A DNA stretch of 64,000 bases. Origin: Gryllotalpicola ginsengisoli DSM 22003 (GTDB taxonomy: Bacteria; Actinomycetota; Actinomycetes; Actinomycetales; Microbacteriaceae). The notes below the pieces were generated by a model. That model was given only the letters and a program-made list of their open reading frames with translations. It made no database searches and was not told the DNA's origin. Position numbers and translations under genes: made by a program. Within the stretch, counting starts at the first letter, position 1. Each line of letters begins with the position of its first letter. Shown here piece after piece: positions 24,561 to 32,976 of this stretch. Location: NCBI RefSeq assembly GCF_000419445.1, contig NZ_AULK01000001.1, positions 1 through 64,000 of the forward strand, written 5' to 3'.

Positions 24561-25625
24561 CGCGACCCCCCCCGCTCCGCCGCCCGCCGCCTCGTCGCGC
24601 CGGGCGAGCTCGGCGAGCCGGGCGTTGTACGCGTCCAGCTCGACGTCGCCGCGCAGCCTGGCTTTCCGGTCGGCGGTGCGCGTGCGCCGGGCGTCGGTGC
24701 GCTGCCACTCGAGGAACAGCACGCCGAGCACGAACAGGGTGGGCAGCTCGGTGAACCCCCAGGCGACGCCGCCGGCCGCCTGCTGGTCCGCCAGCGCGCT
24801 CGTGTGCGACCAGGCGGGCGGGTGCGCGTAGAAGCCGACGATGGGCCGGGCGGACATCATGATCACGACCCCGAAGAACGCGTGGAACGGCACGGTGGCC
24901 GCGAGCTCCCCGATGCGCACCACCGGCCGGGCGAAGGCGCCCATCAGGCCGCCGCCGCGGCGCGGGCTCGGGTCGACGCCGAGCACGCCCCAGAAGTACA
25001 GCATGCCGATCGCCAGGAAGTGGACGAGCATCAGGTTGTGCCCCCACATGGTGCTCATCAGCGCGTCGAACACGGGCGTGAAGTAGAGCACGTAGAGGCC
25101 GAGCAGGAACAGCACGACGGTCACGGCCGGGTTGGCGACGACACGGATGACCCGCGAGTGCACGACCGCGAGCACCACGGCCCGGGCGCTGCGGCCCCCG
25201 CCGCGGCGCCGTGCGGGCAGGGCCCGCAGCAGCAGGGTCATCGGCGCCCCCAGGGTGAGCAGGATCGGCGTCAGCATGCCGATGCACATGTGCTGCAGCA
25301 TGTGCACCCAGAACAGCTCCATGCCGTAGCCGTCGAACCCGGTGGCCGTCATCAGCTCGAGGGTGCCGACCCCGAGGACCCACCAGAGCACGCGGCCGAG
25401 CGGCCACCGGTCGCCGCGGGCGCGCAGCACCGCCACCCCGACGAGATACGCGGCGAGCAGGGCGAGCCCGAGCAGCGGCAGCACGGGCACGGGCTGCGGA
25501 TGCACGGCGAACAGCCGCGCCGTCGTCAGCGGCGCCGTCGGCATCCACATCAGGCCGGACATGTCGCCGGAGGAGCCGCCATCCATGCCGGACGCGGCGA
25601 CGAGCGCGATGAGGTCAGAGACCAA
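24057..25625 (-). CDS. ctaG: CtaG-like cytochrome oxidase assembly membrane protein, in-frame with a lipoprotein
   Basis: The open frame covers two proteins. Residues 1-355 or so are a CtaG/caa3-type assembly factor: about seven membrane segments and the family motifs MELFWVHMLQHMCIGMLTP, WGHNLMLVHFLAIGMLYFW, PFHAFFGVVIMM and a C-terminal DAYNARLAELARRDEA. The last 167 residues are a separate lipoprotein. The join lies at a run of eight G (24566-24573). With seven G, CtaG would stop at TGA overlapping the lipoprotein ATG (ATGA), the usual operon layout. The start is TTG 25625 or, perhaps better, ATG 25586 (MDGGSSGDMSG). It overlaps the end of the marR gene in the same direction. Confidence 0.75.
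   Translation of the reverse strand: MVSDLIALVAASGMDGGSSGDMSGLMWMPTAPLTTARLFAVHPQPVPVLPLLGLALLAAYLVGVAVLRARGDRWPLGRVLWWVLGVGTLELMTATGFDGYGMELFWVHMLQHMCIGMLTPILLTLGAPMTLLLRALPARRRGGGRSARAVVLAVVHSRVIRVVANPAVTVVLFLLGLYVLYFTPVFDALMSTMWGHNLMLVHFLAIGMLYFWGVLGVDPSPRRGGGLMGAFARPVVRIGELAATVPFHAFFGVVIMMSARPIVGFYAHPPAWSHTSALADQQAAGGVAWGFTELPTLFVLGVLFLEWQRTDARRTRTADRKARLRGDVELDAYNARLAELARRDEAAGGGAGGVAMSARGMRAAAVAATLAAAVSLSACSSSASDDSGWTALPRCPAADAVSAPAGLSGLRFTSASTTRETLGTTGCSYRDSAGDQLSVESQPGPPSDVQFGTAAGLRLRDLPALGDGAHSAQSATFCALAVPQRGGRTLQLQLLGASGSSISTACDRMPRLLRLFADAPSS
24566..24573. other. Eight-base C/G homopolymer at the gene junction
   Basis: A run of eight C on the plus strand (G on the coding strand) sits 6 nt before the lipoprotein ATG. 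Loss of one base would end CtaG at a TGA overlapping that ATG. Confidence 0.85.
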
Positions 25626-26106
25626 GGGTCAGCAGATCCCCGACGCTCGCCTCGCCGGCGGCCTCGCTGAAGGAGCGCAGCGCCCTCACCAGGGCGGCGC
25701 GCTGCGAGGGAGGCATCCGCTCGAGCACCGTCTCGATCTCGCGTCGCCGCCTGGCGGTCACCGACTCGACCAGCCAGCGCCCGTCGTCGGTCAGCTCGAG
25801 CAGCACCTCGCGCCGGCTCTCCGGGTTGCCCGTGCGCACCACCCACCCGGCGGCGACCATCCGGTCGACCGAGCGGCTGAAGGTGGAGGGGTTGGCGCCG
25901 ACGTGCTCGGCGAGCGATCCGACGCGGGTCGGGCCGTCGGTGGAGAGCAGCACGAGCACGCGGAACTGTGGGAGGGAGACGACCTCCAGCGCCGGGGCGA
26001 CCGAGCGGGCGACGATCGCGAGCAGAGCGCGGGACGCGGTCAGCACGACGTCGGCCGTGCCGGGGTCTCCCTCCGACTGCTGCCGCTCCTCAGCGCGTCC
26101 GGCCAT
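25615..26106 (-). CDS. MarR-family transcriptional regulator
   Basis: A 163-residue MarR-type winged-helix protein: LPQFRVLVLLSTDGPTRVGSLAEHVGANPSTFSRSVDRMVAAGWVVR (helices and recognition helix), then the wing RREVLLELTDDGRWLV and a C-terminal dimerisation helix. A strong GGAGGAGA site precedes ATG 26106. The gene is divergent from the ClC channel. A 13-bp inverted repeat with a one-base bulge in the 47-bp gap probably is its operator, covering the ClC start. It probably represses the ClC gene and itself. Its stop overlaps the CtaG start, so these may be one transcript. Confidence 0.83.
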   Translation of the reverse strand: MAGRAEERQQSEGDPGTADVVLTASRALLAIVARSVAPALEVVSLPQFRVLVLLSTDGPTRVGSLAEHVGANPSTFSRSVDRMVAAGWVVRTGNPESRREVLLELTDDGRWLVESVTARRRREIETVLERMPPSQRAALVRALRSFSEAAGEASVGDLLTLGL

Positions 26107-26125
26107 TTCTCCTCCGCCCGTTCGC

Positions 26126-26167
26126 CATATGTTGCACTCTTACAATAGTTGCGTGAGTGCAAATATG
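26126..26167. promoter_or_regulatory. Probable MarR operator spanning the ClC start
   Basis: TTGCACTC (26132-26139) pairs perfectly with GAGTGCAA (26155-26162), and the outer CATAT/ATATG continue the symmetry with one bulged base. The repeat spans the ClC -10 box, its start codon and the marR upstream region, so binding would block both. Confidence 0.7.
26141..26146 (+). promoter_or_regulatory. -10 box of a leaderless promoter (ClC gene)
   Basis: TACAAT, close to consensus, ends 6 nt before GTG 26153. It lies between the two arms of the MarR operator. Confidence 0.65.
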
Positions 26168-27553
26168 AGTCGGCCGGCCGGGTGGCTCCGGGAGAATCGT
26201 TACGGACTTTTCGTCGTCGCCCTGGTGGTCGGCGCCGGCTCGGCGGTCGGGGCGCTGGTCTTCCGCTTCCTCGTGCTCGGCTTCACCTGGCTCGCCACCG
26301 GCTATCAGGAGTTCGGCCAGGACGGCCGCATCGACAGCGCGCACGCACCCTGGCTCGGTCCGCTGTTCTACGTGCTCGCGCCCGCCGTCGGCGGCCTGAT
26401 CTACGGCCCCGTCGTCTACCGGTGGGCGCGTGAGGCGCGCGGCCACGGGGTGCCCGAGGTGATGCTCGCCGTCGCCGAGCGCGGCGGGCGCATCCGCCCC
26501 CAGGTCGCGGTCGTGAAGGCGTTCGCCTCCGCGCTCACGATCGGCAGCGGCGGCTCGGTCGGCCGCGAGGGCCCCATCGTGCAGATCGGCTCCGCCCTCG
26601 CCTCGAGCCTCGGCCAGGCCATCCGCATGCCGACCAGCAGACTGCGCATCCTCGTGGCCTGCGGCGCCGCCGGCGGCATCTCGGCGACGTTCAACGCCCC
26701 GATCACCGGCGTCTTCTTCGGCGCCGAGATCATCCTGCGCGAGATCTCGGCCGGCTCGCTGTTCGCCATCATGCTGTCCTCGATGGTGGCCGACGCGATC
26801 GTGCGGCCGCTGATCGGCGACGCGCCGTTCCTGGCGCAGTTCCCGCACAGCGCCTCGCTCGAGCACTCGGCCGACTACCTGCTCGTGGCAGCGCTGGCCG
26901 TGATCGCCGCGTTCGTCGGCCAGCTGTTCAAATGGGTGCTCTACGCCGTCGAGGATCTCTGCGACCGGCTCTGGGCGGGCAGGCCCGAATGGGCGCGGCC
27001 GGCGGTCGGCGGCCTGCTCGTCGGCCTGCTGCTGCTCGCCCTGCCGCAGCTCTACGGCGTGGGGTATCCGGTCATGTTCCGCGCGCTCGACGGCCACTAC
27101 ACGCTGTGGTTCCTCGTGCTGCTGGCCGCGGCGAAGATCTTCGCGACCTCGCTCACCCTCGGCGTCGGCGGATCGGGCGGGGTGTTCGCGCCCTCCCTGT
27201 TCGTCGGCCTGATGACCGGCACCGCCTACGGCGTCGTGGTCGACCAGCTGTTCGGCGATGCCGCGGGCAGCCCCGCCCTCTACGCGGCGATCGGCATGGC
27301 CGGCGTCTTCGCCTCCGGCACGCGGGCGCCGCTGACGGCGTTGGCTTCCGTGGTCGAGATGACCGGCGACTTCACCCTCGCCCTGCCGGTCATGCTCACC
27401 GGGGCCATCTCGACGCTGGTCTCCCGCTCCATCTCGTACGGCACCGTCTACACGCAGAAGCTGCTGCGCCGCGGGCAGGACATCGAACGCCTGCAGGACT
27501 ACGAATACCGCCGCATGATGCACGCCCGCGGCGACGAACCATCGGCGGCATGA
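26153..27553 (+). CDS. ClC-family chloride channel/antiporter
   Basis: A 466-residue ClC protein with the conserved selectivity segments: GSGGSVGREGPIVQIGSAL (GREGP motif), GAAGGISATFNAPITGVFFG, the second-half GVGGSGGVFAPSLFVGLMTG, and GMAGVFASGTRAPLTA. There are about ten or more hydrophobic helices and no CBS domains at the C-terminus. The conserved Glu of GREGP is present, and transporters and channels both carry it. GTG 26153 is chosen from the leaderless -10 box; ATG 26165 is the alternative. Expression is probably controlled by the divergent MarR regulator. It may serve acid or osmotic stress, by family analogy. Confidence 0.87.
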   Translation: MSANMSRPAGWLRENRYGLFVVALVVGAGSAVGALVFRFLVLGFTWLATGYQEFGQDGRIDSAHAPWLGPLFYVLAPAVGGLIYGPVVYRWAREARGHGVPEVMLAVAERGGRIRPQVAVVKAFASALTIGSGGSVGREGPIVQIGSALASSLGQAIRMPTSRLRILVACGAAGGISATFNAPITGVFFGAEIILREISAGSLFAIMLSSMVADAIVRPLIGDAPFLAQFPHSASLEHSADYLLVAALAVIAAFVGQLFKWVLYAVEDLCDRLWAGRPEWARPAVGGLLVGLLLLALPQLYGVGYPVMFRALDGHYTLWFLVLLAAAKIFATSLTLGVGGSGGVFAPSLFVGLMTGTAYGVVVDQLFGDAAGSPALYAAIGMAGVFASGTRAPLTALASVVEMTGDFTLALPVMLTGAISTLVSRSISYGTVYTQKLLRRGQDIERLQDYEYRRMMHARGDEPSAA

Positions 27554-27600
27554 GCCGCGCCCGGACCCGCCCTCGATTCGCGACATTTGCTTTTCACACG

Positions 27601-27606
27601 TAAACT
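27601..27606 (+). promoter_or_regulatory. Candidate -10 of the MHS transporter promoter
   Basis: TAAACT sits in an AT-rich patch of an otherwise G/C-rich region. A start about 7 nt downstream would put the structured element at the very 5' end of a leader of roughly 100 nt. Confidence 0.4.
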
Positions 27607-27610
27607 AGTT

Positions 27611-27655
27611 GGCTCATGTGAGAGCCGGCCCCCGAATGGGGGGCGGCGCTGAGCC
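27611..27655 (+). promoter_or_regulatory. Structured 5' leader element of the MHS transporter gene
   Basis: GGCTCA (27611-27616) pairs with TGAGCC (27650-27655). Inside is a 10-bp hairpin with 9 matched pairs (27624-27633 with 27638-27647) and a GAAT loop, leaving an unpaired TGTGAGA on the 5' side. A smaller hairpin ACGAC/GTCGT follows at 27668-27684. The arrangement looks like a small cis-regulatory RNA. I do not recognise it as a named riboswitch class. It could also serve as the terminator of the ClC gene, which ends 58 nt upstream. Confidence 0.45.
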
Positions 27656-27711
27656 CCTGGGTGGCGGACGACGATTCGGGTCGTGACAGTCGCTCGACAC
27701 AGGAAGGAACC

Positions 27712-29190
27712 ATGAGTTCTCACGCAATTCGCACAACCTCCGCACCGCGGCGCCTGCGCCTCGACGACATCAACATCGTCGACACCTCGCGCCTGAAGCG
27801 CGCCCTGCGCGGCACCGTGGTCGGCAACACCATGGAGTGGTACGACGTCGGCGTGTACGGCTACCTCGCCGTCACGATGGGCAAGGTCTTCCTGCCCACG
27901 GCCGCCTCGAGCGTCCAGATCCTGTTCTCGCTCGGCGTGTTCGCCGCGACCTACATCGTGCGCCCGCTGGGCGGCATCGTCTTCGGCCGGCTGGGCGACA
28001 AGGTCGGCCGCCAGCGGGTGCTGGCCACGACGCTCATCATGATGGCCTCGGCGACCTTCATCGTCGGCCTCATCCCCTCCTACGCGACGATCGGCGCCGC
28101 CGCACCGGTGATCCTCGTCGTGATGAAGCTGCTGCAGGGCTTCTCGACCGGCGGCGAGTACGCCGGCGTCACCACCTTCGTCAGCGAGTACGCGCCCGAC
28201 CGCCGGCGCGGCTTCTTCGGCGGCTTCCTCGACCTCGGCTCGTACCTGGGCTTCGCGTTCGGCGCGCTGATCGTCTCGATCATGCAGCTCACGCTCGGCG
28301 ACCAGGCGATGCTCGATTACGGATGGCGCATCCCGTTCCTCATCGCGGGGCCGATCGGCGCGACCGCCGTGTACTTCCGGCTGAAGATCGAGGAGTCGCC
28401 CGCCTTCCAGGCCGTGCTCGAGGCCGAGCAGGGCGAGAAGGAGGAGCAGCTCGCCGCCGAGACCGGCCTGCTGGCCATCCTGCGCACCCAGTGGCGCCCG
28501 CTGCTGATCGCCATCGTGCTGGTCGCCGCGGCCAACACCGTCGGCTACGCCCTGACCAGCTACATGCCGACCTACCTGACCGACACGCTCGGCTACGACG
28601 CGGTGCACGGCACCCTGCTCACCATCCCGGTGCTCGTGATCATGTCGGCCGGCATCCCGGCCGCAGGCCTGCTCTCCGACCGCATCGGCCGCCGCCCCAC
28701 CGTGTGGCTCGGGGCGGCCGCGATGGGCGTGCTCGCCGTGCCCGCCTTCGGGCTGCTCGCGGTCGGCGCGGTGTGGTCGACGCTCGTCGGGCTGTTCCTG
28801 ATGGCGATCCCGACGGCGCTGCTCGTCGGCACCCTCGCCTCGGCGCTGCCGGCGCAGTACCCGACCGCGATGCGCTACGGCTCGATGGGCATCTCGTACA
28901 ACATCGCCGTCGCCGTGTTCGGCGGCACGGCGCCCGTGTTCATCGAGGCGATCATGCAGGCCACCGGCGACTCGATGACCCCGGCCTACTACCTGATCGG
29001 ATTCGCCGTCGTCGGCGCCGCCGCGGCCTTCGGCCTGCGCGAGTCGGCCCGGCGCCCGCTGCCGGGCTCGATGCCCGCCGTCGAGACCGCCGCGGAGGCC
29101 GTCGAGCTGGTCGAGACGCAGGACGAGAACGAGCTGCTCGACCTCGACGAGCTGCCGCTGGAGCCGGTGGGCGCAGCCGCGCGCGACTGA
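27712..29190 (+). CDS. MHS-family metabolite:proton symporter (MFS)
   Basis: A 492-residue major-facilitator protein of the metabolite:H+ symporter group (ProP, KgtP, ShiA relatives). The opening GTVVGNTMEWYDVGVYGYLA and the loop FGRLGDKVGRQRVL are diagnostic, as is LLQGFSTGGEYAGVTTFVSEYAPDRRRGFF. Twelve hydrophobic segments are expected. The C-terminus is an acidic cytoplasmic tail (VETQDENELLDLDELPLEP). The substrate is uncertain; the group carries osmolytes and organic acids. GGAAGGAA lies just before ATG 27712. The leader contains a stable structured RNA (27611-27655). metH follows after 40 bp with its own leaderless promoter. Confidence 0.83.
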   Translation: MSSHAIRTTSAPRRLRLDDINIVDTSRLKRALRGTVVGNTMEWYDVGVYGYLAVTMGKVFLPTAASSVQILFSLGVFAATYIVRPLGGIVFGRLGDKVGRQRVLATTLIMMASATFIVGLIPSYATIGAAAPVILVVMKLLQGFSTGGEYAGVTTFVSEYAPDRRRGFFGGFLDLGSYLGFAFGALIVSIMQLTLGDQAMLDYGWRIPFLIAGPIGATAVYFRLKIEESPAFQAVLEAEQGEKEEQLAAETGLLAILRTQWRPLLIAIVLVAAANTVGYALTSYMPTYLTDTLGYDAVHGTLLTIPVLVIMSAGIPAAGLLSDRIGRRPTVWLGAAAMGVLAVPAFGLLAVGAVWSTLVGLFLMAIPTALLVGTLASALPAQYPTAMRYGSMGISYNIAVAVFGGTAPVFIEAIMQATGDSMTPAYYLIGFAVVGAAAAFGLRESARRPLPGSMPAVETAAEAVELVETQDENELLDLDELPLEPVGAAARD

Positions 29191-29217
29191 CCCGGGTGCG
29201 CGGGGGCGGTACGCGGA

Positions 29218-29223
29218 TAGCCT
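29218..29223 (+). promoter_or_regulatory. -10 box of a leaderless promoter (metH)
   Basis: TAGCCT ends 7 nt before GTG 29231. With no leader there is no room for a cobalamin or SAM riboswitch. Confidence 0.6.
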
Positions 29224-29230
29224 GGGTCGC

Positions 29231-32200
29231 GTGAGCCAGACTTCCGCCGTGCTGCCCCCGCGCTCCGCCGAGCTGCTCGACACGATGCGCCGGCGCGTCG
29301 TGATCGCCGACGGCGCCATGGGCACCATGATCCAGTCGCACGAGCCGACGCTCGACGACTACCAGCAGCACGAGGGCTGCAACGAGATCCTCAACGTCTC
29401 GCGGCCCGACATCATCGCCTCGATCCACGACGCCTACCTCGAGGTGGGCGTCGACGCGGTCGAGAGCAACACCTTCGGCGCCAACTGGTCGAACCTCTCC
29501 GACTACGGCATCGCCGACCGCATCACCGAGCTTGCGGCGGCCGGGGCGCGCATCGCCCGCGAGCGCGCCGACGCGTGGCGCGAGCGCGACGGCCGGCCGC
29601 GCTGGGTGCTCGGCTCGATCGGCCCCGGCACGAAGCTGCCGAGCCTCGGCCACACCACGTACGCCAACCTGAAGCAGACCTTCGCCCAGCAGGCGGCCGG
29701 GCTGATCGAGGGCGGCGCCGACGCGTTCCTCATCGAGACGTCGCAGGACCTGCTGCAGACCAAGGCGGCGATCAACGGATGCAAGGCGGCGACCGAAGAG
29801 ACAGGCATCCGTCTGCCCATCTTCGTCGAGATCACCGTCGAGACCACCGGCACCATGCTGATGGGCTCGGAGGTCGGCGCCGCGCTGACGGCGATCGAGC
29901 CGCTCGGCGTCGACGCGATCGGGCTGAACTGCGCCACCGGGCCCGACCTGATGAGCGAGCACCTGCGCTACCTGTCCCGGCACTCCCGGGTGCCGGTCGT
30001 GTGCATGCCCAACGCGGGCCTGCCGCAGCTGACCTCGGACGGCGCGCGGTACCCGCTGCAGCCGGCCGAGCTCGCGCGGGCGCACGAGCAGTTCGTGCGC
30101 GAGTTCGGCGTGGGCCTGGTGGGCGGATGCTGCGGCACGACGCCCGCGCACCTGAAAGCGGTCGTCGAGCGCGTCGGCCGGGTGCGGGTCGCCGCGCGGC
30201 AGGTGGAGGACGACCCTGGGGTCGCAAGCCTGTACCAGCACGTGCCGTTCCACCAGGACGCCTCGTACCTCGCCATCGGCGAGCGCACCAACGCCAACGG
30301 CTCGAAGGCGTTCCGCGAGGCGATGCTCGAGGAGCGCTGGGACGACTGCGTCGAGATCGCGCGCCGGCAGATCCGCGCCGGGGCGCACCTGCTCGACGTG
30401 TGCGTCGACTACGTCGGCCGCGACGGCGTCGCCGACGTGCGCGAGGTCGTCTCGCGGCTCGCGAGCGCCTCCACCCTGCCGCTCGTCGTCGACTCGACCG
30501 AGCCGGCCGTGCTGCAGGCGGGCCTCGAGCTGATCGGGGGGCGCCCGGTGATCAACTCGGTGAACTTCGAGGACGGCGACGGCCCGACCTCCCGCTATGG
30601 CCGCATCATGCCGCTCGTGAAGGAGCACGGCGCCGCCGTGATCGCCCTCACCATCGACGAGCAGGGCCAGGCGCGCACCACCGAGGGCAAGCTGGCGATC
30701 GCCACCCGGCTCGTCGAGGCGCTGACCGGCGAGTGGGGGCTCGAGGTCTCCGACATCATCGTCGACTGCCTGACGTTCCCCATCGCGACCGGGCAGGAGG
30801 AGACCCGCCGCGACGCGATCGAGACCATCGAGGCGATCCGGCAGCTCACCGCCAAGTACCCGGGCATCCACACCACGCTCGGCGTCTCGAACGTGTCGTT
30901 CGGGCTGAACCCGGCCGCCCGCACCGTGCTCAACTCGGTGTTCCTGCACGAGGCCGTGCAGGCCGGCCTCGACTCGGCCATCATCGACGCGGCGAAGATC
31001 GTGCCGCTCGCCTCCCTTCCCGACGAGCAGCGCCAGGTCGCCCTCGACCTGGTCTGGGACAAGCGCGAGTACGACGCCGACGGCAACGTCACGTACGACC
31101 CGCTGGCACGGATGCTCGAGCTGTTCGCCGGCGTCGACTCCAAGGCGCTGCGCGACCAGCGCGCCGCCGAGCTCGCCGCGCTGCCGGTGGGCGAGCGGCT
31201 GCAGCGGCGCATCATCGACGGCGAGGGCAAGGGCCTCGAGGCCGACCTGCAGGAGGCCATGGCCGGCGGCCTCACGGCGCTCGAGATCATCAACGTGCAC
31301 CTGCTGGAGGGCATGAAGGTGGTCGGCGAGCGCTTCGGCGCCGGCGAGATGCAGCTGCCGTTCGTGCTGCAGTCGGCCGAGGTGATGAAGAGCGCCGTCG
31401 CGCTGCTCGAACCGCACATGGAGAAGACCGAGGACGCCGGCAAGGGCCGCATCGTGCTGGCCACCGTGCGCGGCGACGTGCACGACATCGGCAAGAACCT
31501 CGTCGACATCATCCTCACCAACAACGGCTACGAGGTGATCAACCTCGGCATCAAGCAGCCGATCAACGACATCATCGCCGCCGCCGAGGAGCACCACGCC
31601 GACGTGATCGGCATGAGCGGGCTGCTGGTCAAGTCGACCGTGGTGATGAAGGAGAACCTGCAGGAGCTGAACTCCAGGGGCCTCGCGAAACGGTGGCCGA
31701 TCATCCTGGGCGGCGCGGCGCTCACCCGCGCCTACGTGGAGCAGGACCTCGCCGAGCTGTTCGAGGGCGAGGTGCGCTACGCCCGCGACGCGTTCGAGGG
31801 CCTCGCGCTGATGGAGCCCCTGGTGAAGATCGCCCGCGGCGCCGACCCGGCCTCGGTCGGCCTGCCGCCGCTGAAGAAGCGCATCCACCGGCAGGGCACG
31901 ACGCTGACCCTGACCGAGCCCGAGGCGATGCCGGCGCGCAGCGACGTCGCCTCCGACAACCCGGTGCCGGCGCCGCCGTTCTGGGGCACCCGGCTCGTCA
32001 AGGGCATCCCGCTGGGCGAGTTCGCCGCGTTCCTCGACGAGCGCGCCACCTTCATGGGGCAGTGGGGGCTGAAACCGTCGCGCGGGGCGGACGGCCCGAG
32101 CTACGAGCAGCTCGTGGAGACCGAGGGGCGGCCGAGGCTGCGGTACTGGCTCGACCGCATCGTCGCGGAGGGGATGCTCGAGGCATCCGTCGCCTACGGG

Positions 32201-32824
32201 TACTTCCCCGTGGTCTCAGACGGCGACGACGTCGTCGTGCTGCACCACGGCGACGACCCCGCAGGCGCCCTCGGCACGCCGGGGCTGCTCGCCCCCGACG
32301 GCGGCTCGGGCGGGGCGCTCGGCGGCGAGCGGCTGCGCTTCCGCTTCCCGCGCCAGCGCCGCGACCGGCACCTGTGCCTCGCCGACTTCGTGCGCTCGCG
32401 CGAGTCGGGGCAGGTCGACGTCATGCCGGTGCAGCTCGTCACGGCCGGGGCGCGGGTGAGCGAGTTCACCGGGGCGCTGTTCGCCGAGAACCGGTACCGC
32501 GAGTACCTGGAGCTGAACGGCCTGGCCATGCAGCTGACCGAGGCGCTGGCGGAGTACTGGCATGCGCGCATCCGTGCCGAACTCGGGTTCGCCGCCGAGG
32601 ACCCGGCCGACACCGAGGGGCTGTTCAAGCTCGAGTACCGCGGCGCGCGCTTCTCGCTCGGCTACCCGGCCTGCCCCGACATGGAGGACCGCACCAAGGT
32701 CGTCCAGCTGCTGCGGCCCGAGCGCATCGGCGTCGTGCTCTCGGAGGAGCTGCAGCTGCACCCCGAGCAGTCCACCGACGCCTTCGTCTTCCACCACCCG
32801 GAAGCGAAATACTTTTCCGTGTAG
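29231..32824 (+). CDS. metH: Cobalamin-dependent methionine synthase
   Basis: A 1197-residue four-module enzyme that transfers a methyl group from methyltetrahydrofolate to homocysteine via methylcobalamin. The homocysteine domain has the zinc cysteines (LNCATGPD and VGGCCGTTPAH). The pterin-binding domain has GERTNANGSKAF and DICVDYVGRDG-type strands. The B12 domain has the cap and the axial-ligand motif DVHDIGKN with His751, followed by IGMSGLLVKSTVVM and LGGAALTRAYV. The C-terminal reactivation domain contains GYFPVVSDGDDVVV, QLVTAGARVSEF and YRGARFSLGYPACPDMEDR. Length and motif order are normal. The ECF transporter downstream, on the opposite strand, may supply its cofactor. Confidence 0.95.
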   Translation: MSQTSAVLPPRSAELLDTMRRRVVIADGAMGTMIQSHEPTLDDYQQHEGCNEILNVSRPDIIASIHDAYLEVGVDAVESNTFGANWSNLSDYGIADRITELAAAGARIARERADAWRERDGRPRWVLGSIGPGTKLPSLGHTTYANLKQTFAQQAAGLIEGGADAFLIETSQDLLQTKAAINGCKAATEETGIRLPIFVEITVETTGTMLMGSEVGAALTAIEPLGVDAIGLNCATGPDLMSEHLRYLSRHSRVPVVCMPNAGLPQLTSDGARYPLQPAELARAHEQFVREFGVGLVGGCCGTTPAHLKAVVERVGRVRVAARQVEDDPGVASLYQHVPFHQDASYLAIGERTNANGSKAFREAMLEERWDDCVEIARRQIRAGAHLLDVCVDYVGRDGVADVREVVSRLASASTLPLVVDSTEPAVLQAGLELIGGRPVINSVNFEDGDGPTSRYGRIMPLVKEHGAAVIALTIDEQGQARTTEGKLAIATRLVEALTGEWGLEVSDIIVDCLTFPIATGQEETRRDAIETIEAIRQLTAKYPGIHTTLGVSNVSFGLNPAARTVLNSVFLHEAVQAGLDSAIIDAAKIVPLASLPDEQRQVALDLVWDKREYDADGNVTYDPLARMLELFAGVDSKALRDQRAAELAALPVGERLQRRIIDGEGKGLEADLQEAMAGGLTALEIINVHLLEGMKVVGERFGAGEMQLPFVLQSAEVMKSAVALLEPHMEKTEDAGKGRIVLATVRGDVHDIGKNLVDIILTNNGYEVINLGIKQPINDIIAAAEEHHADVIGMSGLLVKSTVVMKENLQELNSRGLAKRWPIILGGAALTRAYVEQDLAELFEGEVRYARDAFEGLALMEPLVKIARGADPASVGLPPLKKRIHRQGTTLTLTEPEAMPARSDVASDNPVPAPPFWGTRLVKGIPLGEFAAFLDERATFMGQWGLKPSRGADGPSYEQLVETEGRPRLRYWLDRIVAEGMLEASVAYGYFPVVSDGDDVVVLHHGDDPAGALGTPGLLAPDGGSGGALGGERLRFRFPRQRRDRHLCLADFVRSRESGQVDVMPVQLVTAGARVSEFTGALFAENRYREYLELNGLAMQLTEALAEYWHARIRAELGFAAEDPADTEGLFKLEYRGARFSLGYPACPDMEDRTKVVQLLRPERIGVVLSEELQLHPEQSTDAFVFHHPEAKYFSV

Positions 32825-32829
32825 GTCTC

Positions 32830-32854
32830 GCGCGCCGGTCCCCACCCGGCGCGC
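32830..32854. terminator. metH terminator hairpin
   Basis: GCGCGCCGG and CCGGCGCGC pair perfectly (9 bp) around a 7-nt loop, 5 nt after the metH stop. No U-tract is present. Confidence 0.55.
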
Positions 32855-32883
32855 CGCGGTCGGCTTTCGCGGTTCCCGCGTCC

Positions 32884-32904
32884 GGCGGCGAACAAGTCGC
32901 CGCC
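32884..32904. terminator. Second hairpin between convergent genes
   Basis: GGCGGCGA and TCGCCGCC form a perfect 8-bp stem with loop ACAAG. It lies between metH and the convergent ECF operon and could act on either strand. Confidence 0.5.
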
Positions 32905-32924
32905 TTGCAGAGCGTCTTGCGCTA

Positions 32925-32976
32925 CTCGGATCCGCATCGCGCCACTCGGGTCCGGGTAGCGGACGGCGGATCCGAG
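32925..32976. repeat. 11-bp inverted repeat between convergent genes
   Basis: CTCGGATCCGC (32925-32935) and GCGGATCCGAG (32966-32976) are perfect inverted copies with 30 bp between. The structure ends 24 bp before the stop of the S-component gene and probably is its terminator. Confidence 0.55.

Noticed and set aside
29191-29230. Cobalamin or SAM riboswitch before metH
   Set aside because: Only 40 bp separate the genes, and the -10 box is 7 nt from the start codon, so there is no space for one.
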